Source: a virus
IMG/VR virus record: IMGVR_UViG_3300011271_000002
Location: 1-64,000 of that record
DNA: 64,000 bases
Strand: one strand, 5' to 3'
Made by a program: the position numbers and the translations under genes. A model generated the notes under the pieces. That model had not been told where the DNA came from, did not search any database, and saw only the letters and a program-made list of their open reading frames with translations. This document shows, piece by piece, positions 15,396 through 24,012 of this stretch (position 1 is its first letter; every line of letters starts with the position of its first letter).

Positions 15396-16073
15396 TCAAT
15401 TGATGAGAGGCTTACATTTCAGCCCCTCTGTTTCGAAGCGTTCCAATAATTCGGTTTGCTTCTCTTCCGATTCGCACTCAACGATGATTCTGAATTCGAG
15501 CCCCGCGTCATCGCCGCCGGAATTGCGTGATGGCTCAACATCCGGATCGTCCAGCATTTTGGCAAGCTGCAGATCGTCGAAGGCAGTGAGCGTGAGGTCA
15601 AGATCCAAATTGTCCAGTTGGATTTCGCTCATCTCTTTTTTCAACAGGTCGTTGTCCCAGCTCGTTTCCTCATGGGTACGATTGTCGGCAATCCGAAGCA
15701 GTCTCACCTTCTCTGGCGAAAGCCCCTTCGCTACGTGCACGGGCACTTCCTGGAGTTTGAGGCGGCGAGCGCCCCGCCGGCGGACATGGCCGATGATGAT
15801 GACGCCATTTTCATCGACCACGATCGGTGCGCGGAAGCCAAATTCCCGGATCGATTTGGCGACTTTGGTGACCGCCTCGAAGGTGATCTTGCGCGCGTTA
15901 TTCGGATAATCTTTCGGCTTCTCGGTTGGCCACATCTCGACCGAAAAGGAACTGCCACCCGTTGCGGGCGTCGCCAAAGTCGAATCAAGCGTTTTAGGAT
16001 CTATTCGTCCGGCAGACTCTACGGCCGTCTTTTCTGTCACTGGCGTATCGACCGTCGATGATGATTTACCCAT
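15396..16073 (-). CDS. ParB/Srx-fold N-terminal domain protein
   Basis: 225 aa. A Ser/Thr-rich N-terminus of about 45 residues is followed by a ParB-like domain: N-N-A-R-K-I, V-A-K-S-I-R-E-F-G-F-R-A-P-I-V-V-D, then G-H-V-R-R-R-G-A-R-R-L (the G-H-x-R motif that binds nucleotide). The C-terminal part is acidic with no HTH for partitioning. Free-standing phage ParB domains act as nucleases, CTP/ATP-binding switches or, beside modification genes, as nucleotide-handling enzymes. The next gene, 7 bases on, is the ABC-GNAT protein. The exact role is unknown. Confidence 0.8.
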   Translation of the reverse strand: MGKSSSTVDTPVTEKTAVESAGRIDPKTLDSTLATPATGGSSFSVEMWPTEKPKDYPNNARKITFEAVTKVAKSIREFGFRAPIVVDENGVIIIGHVRRRGARRLKLQEVPVHVAKGLSPEKVRLLRIADNRTHEETSWDNDLLKKEMSEIQLDNLDLDLTLTAFDDLQLAKMLDDPDVEPSRNSGGDDAGLEFRIIVECESEEKQTELLERFETEGLKCKPLIN

Positions 16074-16088
16074 GTGTCTAATCCTAAC

Positions 16089-16733
16089 CTAGAGCGGCAT
16101 CCATTCGGGAGTCGGATCCTTTTTGCAGGTGTTGGTGGCGTGGCAGTTGGCAATCATCAGGTCTCTTGGCCCACGACCAGGCTGCAGATCGCCGGCTCCG
16201 TCCATTGTCACGAGCTGGTCATTGGCGTGAGCCTGAATGGAGAAAGCGTTATCCTCGCCGATCTGCACCGCCTGAAAAGGATGAGTGCGCCACCACTCGC
16301 GTCGATAGACCAGCGAGGTTCCTAGTCCGATATGAGGCACACCCATGTATTTCCACCAGCGACTGCCGTCCGTGAATTTCATGGAATGGAATCCGACCAC
16401 CGCCACGGAAGCGCTGTCTAACTTTTCCATTTGGATCGCGAGACGGTTAGGAGCAGAGTAGTCGTCATCGTCCCAATGCGCGATAAATTCGCCACTCGCC
16501 AGGCTACAACCGATGTTGCGGAGCTCGCCGATCGTCAGTGGCGGCACGCGGTGATACTGCAAACGATCCCGCAACGAATCGGGAAACTCCACGCCCCATT
16601 GTTGAATCGAATCCTTACCGTTGTCCACGATCAGCAGATAGGAATCGCGATAGGTCTGCGTCTCGAAATTATTGATGGCCGCGCGCGCCCAGTCTGGGCG
16701 ATCTGCGGTGAGCATTAGGCAGGCAACCCTCAT
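16089..16733 (-). CDS. Family 2 (GT-A) glycosyltransferase
   Basis: 214 aa. The ATG at 16733 overlaps the stop of the head-closure gene (ATGA). R-V-A-C-L-M-L-T-A-D-R-P at the start and H-W-D-D-D-D-Y-S (about 105-112, the DxD metal and nucleotide-sugar site) are typical of GT2 enzymes. Such phage enzymes attach sugars to virion proteins, DNA or host surface glycans. Here it is translationally coupled to head genes, which favours virion decoration, but the target is not visible. Confidence 0.8.
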   Translation of the reverse strand: MRVACLMLTADRPDWARAAINNFETQTYRDSYLLIVDNGKDSIQQWGVEFPDSLRDRLQYHRVPPLTIGELRNIGCSLASGEFIAHWDDDDYSAPNRLAIQMEKLDSASVAVVGFHSMKFTDGSRWWKYMGVPHIGLGTSLVYRREWWRTHPFQAVQIGEDNAFSIQAHANDQLVTMDGAGDLQPGRGPRDLMIANCHATNTCKKDPTPEWMPL

Positions 16734-17119
16734 GCGGCCTGCGGACCCAGCGCCAAACAATTAACCTCGAGAACCACGTTTCGTTCAAGCACATTCTCGA
16801 TACTCTCTATCGAATATGTGGTGCCCGTGGTTTGATTGTAGATCTGCATCCTCTCTTGAAGTCCCGGCATGAACCACATCGCGAGCGATAGAAAAAGCTG
16901 GCTCGTGGTTTGGCCGCCCTTAATCACATCTTTCCCGCTGATGGGCGAGATGGCCGCCCAAACTTGAGCGAATTCCGTCCATTTCTGAATTGGTCCAGCG
17001 GCATCAAAACTAGGAGGACTGGTGGGGCCGTATTGATTGATCGTAACCCTGTGAATCATCCGGCCGATTTCGATAGACGGCCATCCATCGGTGATCGTGA
17101 CAAAGGAGGACGTGGGCAT
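16730..17119 (-). CDS. Head closure / head-tail joining protein
   Basis: 129 aa. I-H-R-V-T-I-N-Q-Y-G-P near the start, W-A-A-I-S-P-I-S-G-K-D (about 53-63) and a beta-rich C-terminus (Y-S-I-E-S-I-E-N-V-L-E) match head closure proteins of the SPP1 gp16/HK97 gp9 type. They cap the connector after DNA packaging and give the tail a docking site. It lies next to the connector gene as expected, separated only by the sigma-factor gene. Confidence 0.75.
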   Translation of the reverse strand: MPTSSFVTITDGWPSIEIGRMIHRVTINQYGPTSPPSFDAAGPIQKWTEFAQVWAAISPISGKDVIKGGQTTSQLFLSLAMWFMPGLQERMQIYNQTTGTTYSIESIENVLERNVVLEVNCLALGPQAA

Positions 17120-17131
17120 TTTTCAATTCAA

Positions 17132-17731
17132 TTATTTGATGTCGGTTCGACTCGACAGGAGTTCGCTGAGCGGCGCCACGGTTGGACATGGCTTCATTTG
17201 CGCCACCGACTTTCCAGTAAATAAGCCTCTTCGTATTTTGCCTATAGCGGCCGTCACCGACTGCGAAATGCTGCTGGGATGCACCCCAAACCTTTTGCCG
17301 ATCTGTACCTGCGTGGCTCCTCTCAGGAATTGTAATCGCATGCAGGCGTTCTCGCGCTTGGTTAAGGCGACTGCTGTCAAAATAGTCCCCACATCGACAC
17401 AAGCACAAACTAGGTCTTCAAAGTGCGGTGGTGGCGTTGTTTCGATAGTCGGCTCCGAAAGCGACCTGAGATATTCTAAGAGTTCCCCGCGAATACGATA
17501 TTGAGCGAAAGTGCTCAATCGCACTCCTCTGCCGGGATCGTATCGATCCACCGCTTCAACGGCCCCAATCCACGCCGGACCAATCAAGTCCTCGTAGTAG
17601 ACACCGGGAGACGCCCGGCGCAGCACGCTGCGGATCTGAAACTTTACCTCATGTTCCAGAGAGAGAATCTGTTGCTGTCGCAACTCGTCGGCGCTATTAC
17701 GATTCAAAATCAATGCGTCACATTTATTCAT
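17132..17731 (-). CDS. Sigma-70 family RNA polymerase sigma factor
   Basis: 199 aa. Region 2 is visible as D-L-I-G-P-A-W-I-G-A-V-E-A-V-D-R-Y-D-P with S-T-F-A-Q-Y-R-I-R-G, the -10 recognition helix. Region 4 is L-T-K-R-E-N-A-C-M-R then a helix-turn-helix G-V-H-P-S-S-I-S-Q-S, which contacts the -35 box. There is no region 1.1 or 3, so it resembles small phage or FliA-like sigma factors. It probably redirects host RNA polymerase to phage late genes. Insertion between connector and head-closure genes is unusual. No candidate consensus for this factor could be fixed by reading. Confidence 0.85.
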   Translation of the reverse strand: MNKCDALILNRNSADELRQQQILSLEHEVKFQIRSVLRRASPGVYYEDLIGPAWIGAVEAVDRYDPGRGVRLSTFAQYRIRGELLEYLRSLSEPTIETTPPPHFEDLVCACVDVGTILTAVALTKRENACMRLQFLRGATQVQIGKRFGVHPSSISQSVTAAIGKIRRGLFTGKSVAQMKPCPTVAPLSELLSSRTDIK

Positions 17732-17763
17732 CGTCGGGAAAGCCCTCTCGTACTTGCCATCTT

Positions 17764-18501
17764 TTAGCCTCTGGTCGGCGCCCAGTCCACCACGGCATTA
17801 TTCATGAAGATTTGTGCAATGGCGTCCGGAACTTTCCCGGCTGATCCCCGATTGTTATACCAATATGCCACCAGGTTCAGAATGCCGAGAATGTGCATGT
17901 GCGGAATCGCGGTAACGATGGTGGAGTCCGGCTGTTGACTTCCAGGCGGGCTCGTGACGTGAGTGTCGGTCGCCGCGGCGGGATTCGGATCGTAGCCGGC
18001 GGTGAACACGATCTCTACTGCATTCGCCACGTACAAATTAGCCGGCCAATACTGCCCGGGGCGAGGAAAGATTCGTGCTGGCTCCGCAATCCGGTCCAGC
18101 ACGAAATCAACGTCCTGGTGGAGCGTCACCGGGTTGCCGTCAGTTCCGATATAACGCATCGATTCCACGCTGATGACCGGCGAGTATCCGAGTTTGATCA
18201 TCTGCGAATAGTTCCAGAGCGTGGTAGAGTACCGCGGCAGACTGTAGTAGCTCGGCGGATAGGCAAGCTGCGAGCCCACAGTATCGGTGTAGTAGGGATG
18301 ACTGTCCAGAACCTGAACGAATTGACGCTTCGCCAAGGACCGGCAGCTATAAATCTCGCCTTGCTCCCTGGCCGCCTGAATGAAACCAGAAATGAAATCG
18401 TCCTCGGTGATCAGATAGTCCGGCAGTTTCAGCCAACGCTTGACGGTATCGGGAGTCACCGGTTCCGCGATCGGGAGCGCGATTTGTCGGCAATAACCCA
18501 C
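17764..18501 (-). CDS. Head-tail connector (adaptor) protein
   Basis: 245 aa. Begins with the I-A-E-P-V-T-P-D-T-V-K-R-W-L-K segment of phiE125 gp8/HK97 gp6-like adaptors. It continues with F-I-S-G-F-I-Q-A-A-R-E-Q and a C-terminal I-L-N-L-V-A-Y-W-Y-N-N-R-G. These proteins form the ring under the portal. It lies downstream of the capsid gene as usual in HK97-type genomes. Confidence 0.75.
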   Translation of the reverse strand: MGYCRQIALPIAEPVTPDTVKRWLKLPDYLITEDDFISGFIQAAREQGEIYSCRSLAKRQFVQVLDSHPYYTDTVGSQLAYPPSYYSLPRYSTTLWNYSQMIKLGYSPVISVESMRYIGTDGNPVTLHQDVDFVLDRIAEPARIFPRPGQYWPANLYVANAVEIVFTAGYDPNPAAATDTHVTSPPGSQQPDSTIVTAIPHMHILGILNLVAYWYNNRGSAGKVPDAIAQIFMNNAVVDWAPTRG

Positions 18502-18505
18502 CTGG

Positions 18506-18763
18506 TCAACCCTTCCGGCGCCGGCGTGGCGGCGTCTCCGAGATTGGGGGCCTCACCGTCGGCTTCGGGCGCACCGCGCGCTCCAGGGCCCCAACGCGCA
18601 TCGCCGTTTCCTGCGGGATGTCTTGCCGGATCCGCTCGAGCGGCACATTCATCGGAGTTGGTTTCGTTCTCACGTTCTCATTTCCGCAATTCAGACAGAT
18701 CGCCGGCTGGCCTTGCTCGTAACCGAACTGCCGAAAACAATAATCGCACGTGGTCTCGATCAT
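18506..18763 (-). CDS. Small zinc-ribbon protein with basic tail
   Basis: 85 aa. C-D-Y-C (7-10) and C-L-N-C (23-26) form a zinc ribbon. The rest is Pro/Arg-rich and ends in a run of Arg (P-P-R-R-R-R-K-G). It sits 5 bases before the connector gene. Function unknown. Confidence 0.65.
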   Translation of the reverse strand: MIETTCDYCFRQFGYEQGQPAICLNCGNENVRTKPTPMNVPLERIRQDIPQETAMRVGALERAVRPKPTVRPPISETPPRRRRKG

Positions 18764-18815
18764 GAGTCGCTGGCGGCCACGCGGGCAGCCGCCAATACGA
18801 TGGTATCGCGCGCGA

Positions 18816-19163
18816 TTAGCTCAGCGTGCAGCCAATGGCGCTCTGCATGTACCATGAGCCGTTGTAAGCTACCAGTTCCACCGCGCTCCCAATATTGGCC
18901 GCGAAGGTAGCAATGTGCAGGGCTCCATTCAGACCGCTGGCAGGCGTCGTGATGGTGTGGGCGGCGGCGGTCGTAGATATGATTCGGAGAACCGAGCCGT
19001 CATCTGTGCCAACTGTCGGCAAAGGCAACGTCAGGGCGGCCGCCGTGCTCTTGGTGATGACGGCGGTTGCCTTCTTGATCCCAATTGCGCCATCCGCGGA
19101 TTCGATTTCGATACCGCAGATTTGTACAGGCGTTGAATAATCTGGTGAAGTTTTCGCGTTCAC
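18816..19163 (-). CDS. Possible capsid decoration protein
   Basis: 115 aa, rich in Ala and Thr. A beta pattern (A-A-L-T-L-P-L-P-T-V-G-T-D-D-G then A-H-T-I-T-T-P and V-E-L-V-A-Y-N-G-S-W-Y) is typical of small phage structural proteins that bind the capsid or fibres. It follows the capsid gene and the bidirectional hairpin. The assignment rests on position and composition. Confidence 0.5.
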   Translation of the reverse strand: MNAKTSPDYSTPVQICGIEIESADGAIGIKKATAVITKSTAAALTLPLPTVGTDDGSVLRIISTTAAAHTITTPASGLNGALHIATFAANIGSAVELVAYNGSWYMQSAIGCTLS

Positions 19164-19293
19164 AACTGTCTCCTTTTTGTTAACATAATTGACGGGATAG
19201 GAGCGGACTAATTACCCACTCCGAAAAGCTGAGGTTCCCTGCCTTAGCACTCCCCGATTTGTCGCCTAGGGACTGCATTTGAGGGAGATGCGG

Positions 19294-19983
19294 ATGCCAT
19301 CGAAAGATAAGACGCGCGCGCGCGAACGCCAGAAGAGTTATCGCGAACGCCATCCAGAGCGTGTTACCGCGGCCGTTAAAGCATCGAGAGCCAAACATCC
19401 CGAGACGATGAGGGCATGGGAAAGACGCTACAACGCTGATCACCCAGAAGAGATTCTTGAGAGATCTCGCCGCTACGAAAAAAGGCACGTCGAAAAGCGC
19501 CGAAAGCAATCTCGCGAACGTCAGAAACAATGGCGCAAGGACCATCCATAGGAAGCCCGCGAGCGTGATCGTCTTAGATGGAAAACCAGCGAAAGCCGCC
19601 GTAAACGGACCACCGAAAGGGCGCGATTGTGGCGCCAAAATAATCCCGAGGAAGCGCGTCGAAGAGAGCAGCAAACTCGTAGTAGACATCCAGAAACTGC
19701 AAGGGCTGGCAGTGTAAATCGGAAGGCCCGATTCAAGAACGCTCCCGGTCGTCACAGCGGCAAGGACATCAGGCGGATATACGAAGAACAGGAACATCGA
19801 TGCGCCGCGCCACACTGTCGTGCCGATATCAGCAATCGTCGCTATCACGTCGATCATATCCTCCCATTGAAACTACACGGTTCGAATTGGCCGGAAAACA
19901 TTCAACTCCTATGCCCGAAATGCAATCTTAGAAAGCAGGCCAAGCATCCAGAAGATTGGCTGAGAGAAAATCGGCTCATCTGA
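19294..19983 (+). pseudogene. HNH endonuclease broken by an in-frame amber codon
   Basis: The frame starts at the ATG at 19294 (GAGGGAG six bases upstream) and is interrupted by TAG at 19549-19551. The same frame stays open for a further 144 codons to 19983. The first half is Arg-rich with repeats of about 14 residues of the type R-x-R-H-P-E-x. The second half holds the zinc-linked HNH nuclease (C-A-A-P-H-C, Y-H-V-D-H-I-L-P-L, N-I-Q-L-L-C-P-K-C-N). The stop replaces a position where repeats elsewhere have Glu (H-P-E-E-A-R), so one G-to-T change could explain it. Opposite strand to the head genes, as for other HNH insertions here. Confidence 0.8.
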
Positions 19984-20007
19984 AATAATCCGCAGACGAG
20001 CCGATTT
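19968..20007. terminator. Bidirectional hairpin after the capsid gene and the HNH remnant
   Basis: A perfect 10-base inverted repeat: AAATCGGCTC (19968-19977) and GAGCCGATTT (19998-20007), with a 20-base loop that contains the HNH stop codon. On the minus strand it lies just after the capsid stop (20018) and ends in TTTT. It can serve as a terminator for both converging genes. Confidence 0.55.
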
Positions 20008-20017
20008 CACGCGATGG

Positions 20018-21430
20018 CTAGTACACCGTCTGTTGGAAACGGATTGGGTGGGTTCCGGCGTCCAACATCTGACCGTCGATTCTCATGAATGCGACGAAGG
20101 CCACAATTCCCTGATCCGCAAATCGCTCATCCAGGCGAATGACCGACATGTCTTTAACGCGCCTCACCATATATTTCGAGAGTTGACCGAACAGCATCGT
20201 CTTGTTGGTGACTGGCGGGCTGGTTGCCGCGCTCTGTTGATTTACCATGTCGTTGTTCACTTCGTAAAAATACGAATTGATGGTGTCCGGTGTCTGGACG
20301 GCCAGTCCTGGTAGCCACAATGGACGTCCAAATTTGTCCTTTAATGTCTTGAGTTGACGGAGAACGAGATCGTTCATCATGTAACGAGCGCCAGGCCGAT
20401 ACAGGATATCGACCGAGTGCTCCAGATTGATAAGATCGTCCGAGCCGGTTGTGTTGGCGCCAGCGCTTGTGCCATCGTTCGAAGATGAGCCGACCGCTGT
20501 TGAACCCAGCGTAGAGCCTGTTACAATTCCAGTCGGCTCCGTGGTTCCAACCCCGATGGTCAAGCGCTGATTGGCGATTCTTCCCAGCCGGTTTCCGAAT
20601 TGTTCGATCAGAAATATGGGTAGATCAAAGGCCGAATCCTGCAGCAGTTCGAGGGGAACCTTCACCAGCTTCGAAGAGTATTTCCAGGCACCGAACATGA
20701 TCATACCGAGCGTTGGGTCTTGTGTCGTGACCTGCTGGCCTTCGCCGACCTGTTCGCCCATGACCGCCGTGTCGTTCGAAGTTGGATAGGGCAGCGGCTG
20801 GCCCGTGGCCGTGTCAAATATTGTGGGCAATCCCACGCCGCCCTTCAGCATCGGCCCATAATATTTGAGGGCCTGTTCGATGTCATAAATGAAACCGACA
20901 GGAACGAACGTGGCCCCGAGTCCCTGTGTTACGCCGGGATAAGCGCCGAGCCCACCGGCGCCGAGGTCACGCAATTCTGCGACGCCCTCGGAACGCAATT
21001 GCTGATTGACCATTTTCAACACTTCCGGGTCCATGGCGCGGCGACAGTTGGAAAGCAATGCCTGATCATCGCCGGAAATTCCAGGCATGTGATGACCTGA
21101 TCCTGTATTGCGAGGGGACCACCCGAACTTCATATACCTGACCCAGGCGTCATACTTCCGTTTTTCGACCTTCACTGGGTCATCGCTTCCGCCGTGATCG
21201 ATTTGATCGTTTGGCGGCCGGCCGCCGTTGCCGCGATGTTCGGTATCGATGGTGTCCGCGCGCTCCAGAAGATTGATCTGCGCCAGAAGATCGTCAACCT
21301 CATCGTACATTTTGTTGGCTGCCGTCCGATCCTCTTTGGTGTTGTTCGGCTTGTTTGCCAATTCGAAGGCCTGCACGCTCAATCTCTTGCGTTCCTCGCG
21401 AAGCTGCCGAGCCTTGATAAGTTCTGCCAT
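20018..21430 (-). CDS. Major capsid protein, HK97 fold
   Basis: 470 aa. The ATG at 21430 has AGGGAGA upstream and is preferred over an in-frame start at 21481. Residues 1-110 are a charged coiled-coil delta (scaffold) region (L-R-E-E-R-K-R-L), normally removed by the prohead protease. The remainder has the HK97 pattern: N-terminal arm, Y-Y-G-P-M-L-K-G-G-V-G-L-P, G-E-Q-V-G-E-G-Q-Q (E-loop region), V-K-V-P-L-E-L-L-Q-D-S, and the C-terminal R-F-A-D-Q-G-I-V-A-F-V-A-F-M-R-I-D-G. Encoded after the protease, with an HNH gene between them. Confidence 0.92.
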   Translation of the reverse strand: MAELIKARQLREERKRLSVQAFELANKPNNTKEDRTAANKMYDEVDDLLAQINLLERADTIDTEHRGNGGRPPNDQIDHGGSDDPVKVEKRKYDAWVRYMKFGWSPRNTGSGHHMPGISGDDQALLSNCRRAMDPEVLKMVNQQLRSEGVAELRDLGAGGLGAYPGVTQGLGATFVPVGFIYDIEQALKYYGPMLKGGVGLPTIFDTATGQPLPYPTSNDTAVMGEQVGEGQQVTTQDPTLGMIMFGAWKYSSKLVKVPLELLQDSAFDLPIFLIEQFGNRLGRIANQRLTIGVGTTEPTGIVTGSTLGSTAVGSSSNDGTSAGANTTGSDDLINLEHSVDILYRPGARYMMNDLVLRQLKTLKDKFGRPLWLPGLAVQTPDTINSYFYEVNNDMVNQQSAATSPPVTNKTMLFGQLSKYMVRRVKDMSVIRLDERFADQGIVAFVAFMRIDGQMLDAGTHPIRFQQTVY

Positions 21431-21671
21431 AATCTGTTTCTCCCTTTGGCTGAAAATTTGTTGGTGAGTAGGAAGACTCACGAGCTTTGGCAGCCATCTC
21501 TCGCCGGGCGGCGAGGGCCTTACCTTCTGATAATCGCGCCCTGTCGTTCAGGACCAGCGGCAACCCGCGGCGCGCTATCAGCAGAAATTAAGCATAAGCC
21601 TATTTGGAGACTTATGTCAATAACCAGCGGCACACATTGCGATATAGCAGTTCAGTGTGGTAGTAGAAGAA

Positions 21672-22367
21672 ATGCCTTATGATCTGGATTACTACAAACG
21701 ATGGCGAAAGGTTAATCGCCCACGCAAGCACAAGTGGTGTTCGAGTTGTTCCGTTGAACTGGCCGGGAAGGGCGGCTCCAAGCGATGTCTTGAATGCCGA
21801 ACGAAGAGGGCGGTTGAAACACTGGAGGCTAGATTTTTCAGATACGTCGAAAAAACTGAGACTTGCTGGCTTTGGAAACTCGGTCTTGATGGGGGCGGGT
21901 ATGGAAGAATGCGCGTGGACGGAGTATTGCATTACGCGCATCACGTATCGTATTTCATTACTAATGGATGTTGGCCACCGAAGGGCAAACATCTGCACCA
22001 TAAAGTTAAAGAGGGGTGCGTCGGGCCGCGCTGCGTTAATCACGATCATCTCACACTACTCTACCCAAAGGAACACGTTCACGCAGATGGGACGTGTCCA
22101 GCGGCTCTCAATGCCATTAAGACTCACTGTAAGCATGGGCATCCGCTTTCTGGAGACAATATACGCAAGGTCAAGGCGGGAAGAAGTTGCTGGGTTTGCG
22201 TTAGGGCCTATCGGCTCAAGCGTCGTAAAGTAAAACAGGCATACAACAAAATATACTACGAGAGAAACAAGGAATCCATATTGGAGCGCAATCGAATGCT
22301 GTACGCAAAAAAAATGGAGAATTACAAACCAGCAATCACTCTTATTGCACCATCGAAGCCGCTCTAG
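21672..22367 (+). CDS. HNH homing-type endonuclease
   Basis: 231 aa from the ATG at 21672. An N-terminal zinc finger (C-S-S-C ... C-L-E-C) is followed by an HNH_3-type core: C-W-L-W-K-L-G-L-D-G-G-G-Y-G, then L-H-H-K-V then C-V-N-H-D-H-L. A second CxxC segment (C-W-V-C) and a long basic tail follow. Such proteins cut a specific site and spread by repair. It lies on the strand opposite to the head genes, in the gap between capsid and protease. Its end overlaps the 3-prime end of the protease gene by 26 bases. Confidence 0.85.
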   Translation: MPYDLDYYKRWRKVNRPRKHKWCSSCSVELAGKGGSKRCLECRTKRAVETLEARFFRYVEKTETCWLWKLGLDGGGYGRMRVDGVLHYAHHVSYFITNGCWPPKGKHLHHKVKEGCVGPRCVNHDHLTLLYPKEHVHADGTCPAALNAIKTHCKHGHPLSGDNIRKVKAGRSCWVCVRAYRLKRRKVKQAYNKIYYERNKESILERNRMLYAKKMENYKPAITLIAPSKPL

Positions 22368-23985
22368 CGCGGAGTTGCAAGCGCTCCCGCTCAACATCGA
22401 TCTCCGCGACATTGGACGGCGCCGCCCTCAGCAATTCCGGCACATTCCGGTAGACCTGCAGCACATGGGACCGCCGCGCCAAATCCAATAGTGTCGCGCT
22501 GCGGGCAGAGTCTTCCTCGCCCGGCGTGGTGATCTCGGTGGCGAATCCCTTATCCATGCAGTCCTGTGCGCTCATCCAAGTTTCGCCGTCGAGCATGGCC
22601 TGGATTTCCTCGGCCGAATTGCCAGTGCGCGCCACGTAGGTCTGGGCGATTGACTGCGATATCTTCTCCAGGACATCGGCGACCTTCCGTAGATCCGAGG
22701 CATAACCCCAAGCCATTGTTGAGGCATTGTGGATCATCAGCATGGCATTGGGCGCCATGCTGATCACGTCGCCGCACATGGCCACGACGGAAGCTGCGGA
22801 GGCGGCCAGGCCGTCAATGCAAGTCTCCACCGGTTTGCCAAGCGACCGGACGAAGTTACCGATACAGACTCCCTCGAAGGCATCACCGCCGAAGGAATTT
22901 ATTCTGAGTTTCAACTTCGAATAGGTGCCAGCCTGATCCACCTGGGCCTTGATCCATTTCGCCGTGATGCCATCGCCATACCAGGATTCGCCGATGTCGC
23001 CGTAGAGAAGCAATTCCAGCGTGTCAGCGTCTTTTTCACTGGCTGCCCGGAACGCGGGCACCACTCCCGAATTGGCGAGCATTGCGCGATCGGCTTGAAT
23101 CGCTTCATGCAAATTCCCGGTCCTGCTTTTCACGATCCGAAGACCGGCTATCGCGCGATTGCGGCGGGCGACGTTATGCGCCTTATCGTCCCAATTGGCA
23201 TCGCAATTAACATCCTCGCACTCGGTGTTGGTGCAGTTGTCGCAGTTGCCTGCGACGCAAGATTCGCAGGTGCATTCGCAGAGCTCGTTACGCTTTTCTA
23301 CTGGCCGGGCAAGCGCGGCAGCCGCGCACGTTTCGAGGTGGCTCGAGATTTCCTCCGGAATACCGTCCGGGAACAATGTACGCAGTGAAACAGCGGCCGA
23401 TGTTTGACTGTAGGTGGGATAGGTCACGATGCTGACGTCGCCAATGTCCAAGTCGAGGAGCTCGCGAAGCTCCATTGCCTTGTTTTGCGGATCCTGGCTC
23501 CAGCGCTGCCCGTCCTTGCCGTGAACCGTAAAGGCGAAGCTGCAGCCGCTGATGTCGCCGCGTTCCAACGATTGCTCGAGATCGCGTTCGTAAGTTCGGC
23601 TGCCCATCAACGTTTTGAAACCGAGACCGATTTCGTCCTCAAATAATTCGGTCGTGCCCTGGGTGCCCGTTCGGCCTAAAAGAAGGCTGGGGTCATGGTT
23701 TATCAGGTGCCGCACATCCTGCCGTTCGGAGATCGCTCGGCTGAACGCGCCCGGCCGGATGATCTCCTGGAAGCGGCCATGTTTGTCGGCGAGAATCTCG
23801 CTTCTGGAATTGAACGGCGCGGCGTGACCGGTAAAATACTTCTTGCCGTCCTCGCCGGACTCGATGCGGAACTCCATAGCCTGGAAGCTACGCACTTCCT
23901 TTGGGATCACGGTGATCTCGGAAATGCGAAGCGGCGGTTTCAGCGGCGTGGGCCGCGAAGCAGGATCAGCGAGTTTCAGTGCCAT
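22342..23985 (-). CDS. Prohead protease fused to a ClpP-like protease
   Basis: 547 aa, about twice the usual size of either enzyme. Residues 30-205 are an HK97-type (U35) prohead protease with catalytic His97 in I-N-H-D-P-S and Ser149 in G-C-S-F-A-F. Residues 236-262 are a Cys-rich linker with at least nine Cys (C-E-C-T-C-E-S-C pattern). Residues about 320-500 are ClpP-like: S-F-G-G-D-A-F-E-G, nucleophile region G-L-A-A-S396-A-A-S and His419 in M-L-M-I-H-N. The protein should cleave the capsid delta domain during maturation. Why two serine proteases are fused is unclear. Confidence 0.9.
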   Translation of the reverse strand: MALKLADPASRPTPLKPPLRISEITVIPKEVRSFQAMEFRIESGEDGKKYFTGHAAPFNSRSEILADKHGRFQEIIRPGAFSRAISERQDVRHLINHDPSLLLGRTGTQGTTELFEDEIGLGFKTLMGSRTYERDLEQSLERGDISGCSFAFTVHGKDGQRWSQDPQNKAMELRELLDLDIGDVSIVTYPTYSQTSAAVSLRTLFPDGIPEEISSHLETCAAAALARPVEKRNELCECTCESCVAGNCDNCTNTECEDVNCDANWDDKAHNVARRNRAIAGLRIVKSRTGNLHEAIQADRAMLANSGVVPAFRAASEKDADTLELLLYGDIGESWYGDGITAKWIKAQVDQAGTYSKLKLRINSFGGDAFEGVCIGNFVRSLGKPVETCIDGLAASAASVVAMCGDVISMAPNAMLMIHNASTMAWGYASDLRKVADVLEKISQSIAQTYVARTGNSAEEIQAMLDGETWMSAQDCMDKGFATEITTPGEEDSARSATLLDLARRSHVLQVYRNVPELLRAAPSNVAEIDVERERLQLRARAASMVQ

Positions 23986-24012
23986 GATTCAAACTCCTAT
24001 CGATGAGATTTC

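Noticed and set aside
19549-19551. Recoding of TAG as a sense codon
   Set aside because: TAG ends several well-supported genes (for example at 12499, 20018 and 54459), and no other conserved gene is interrupted by TAG, so the standard bacterial code applies.
22729-23388. 219-codon plus-strand frame antisense to the protease fusion
   Set aside because: The minus strand encodes two clear protease domains. The plus frame has no motif and no start signal.
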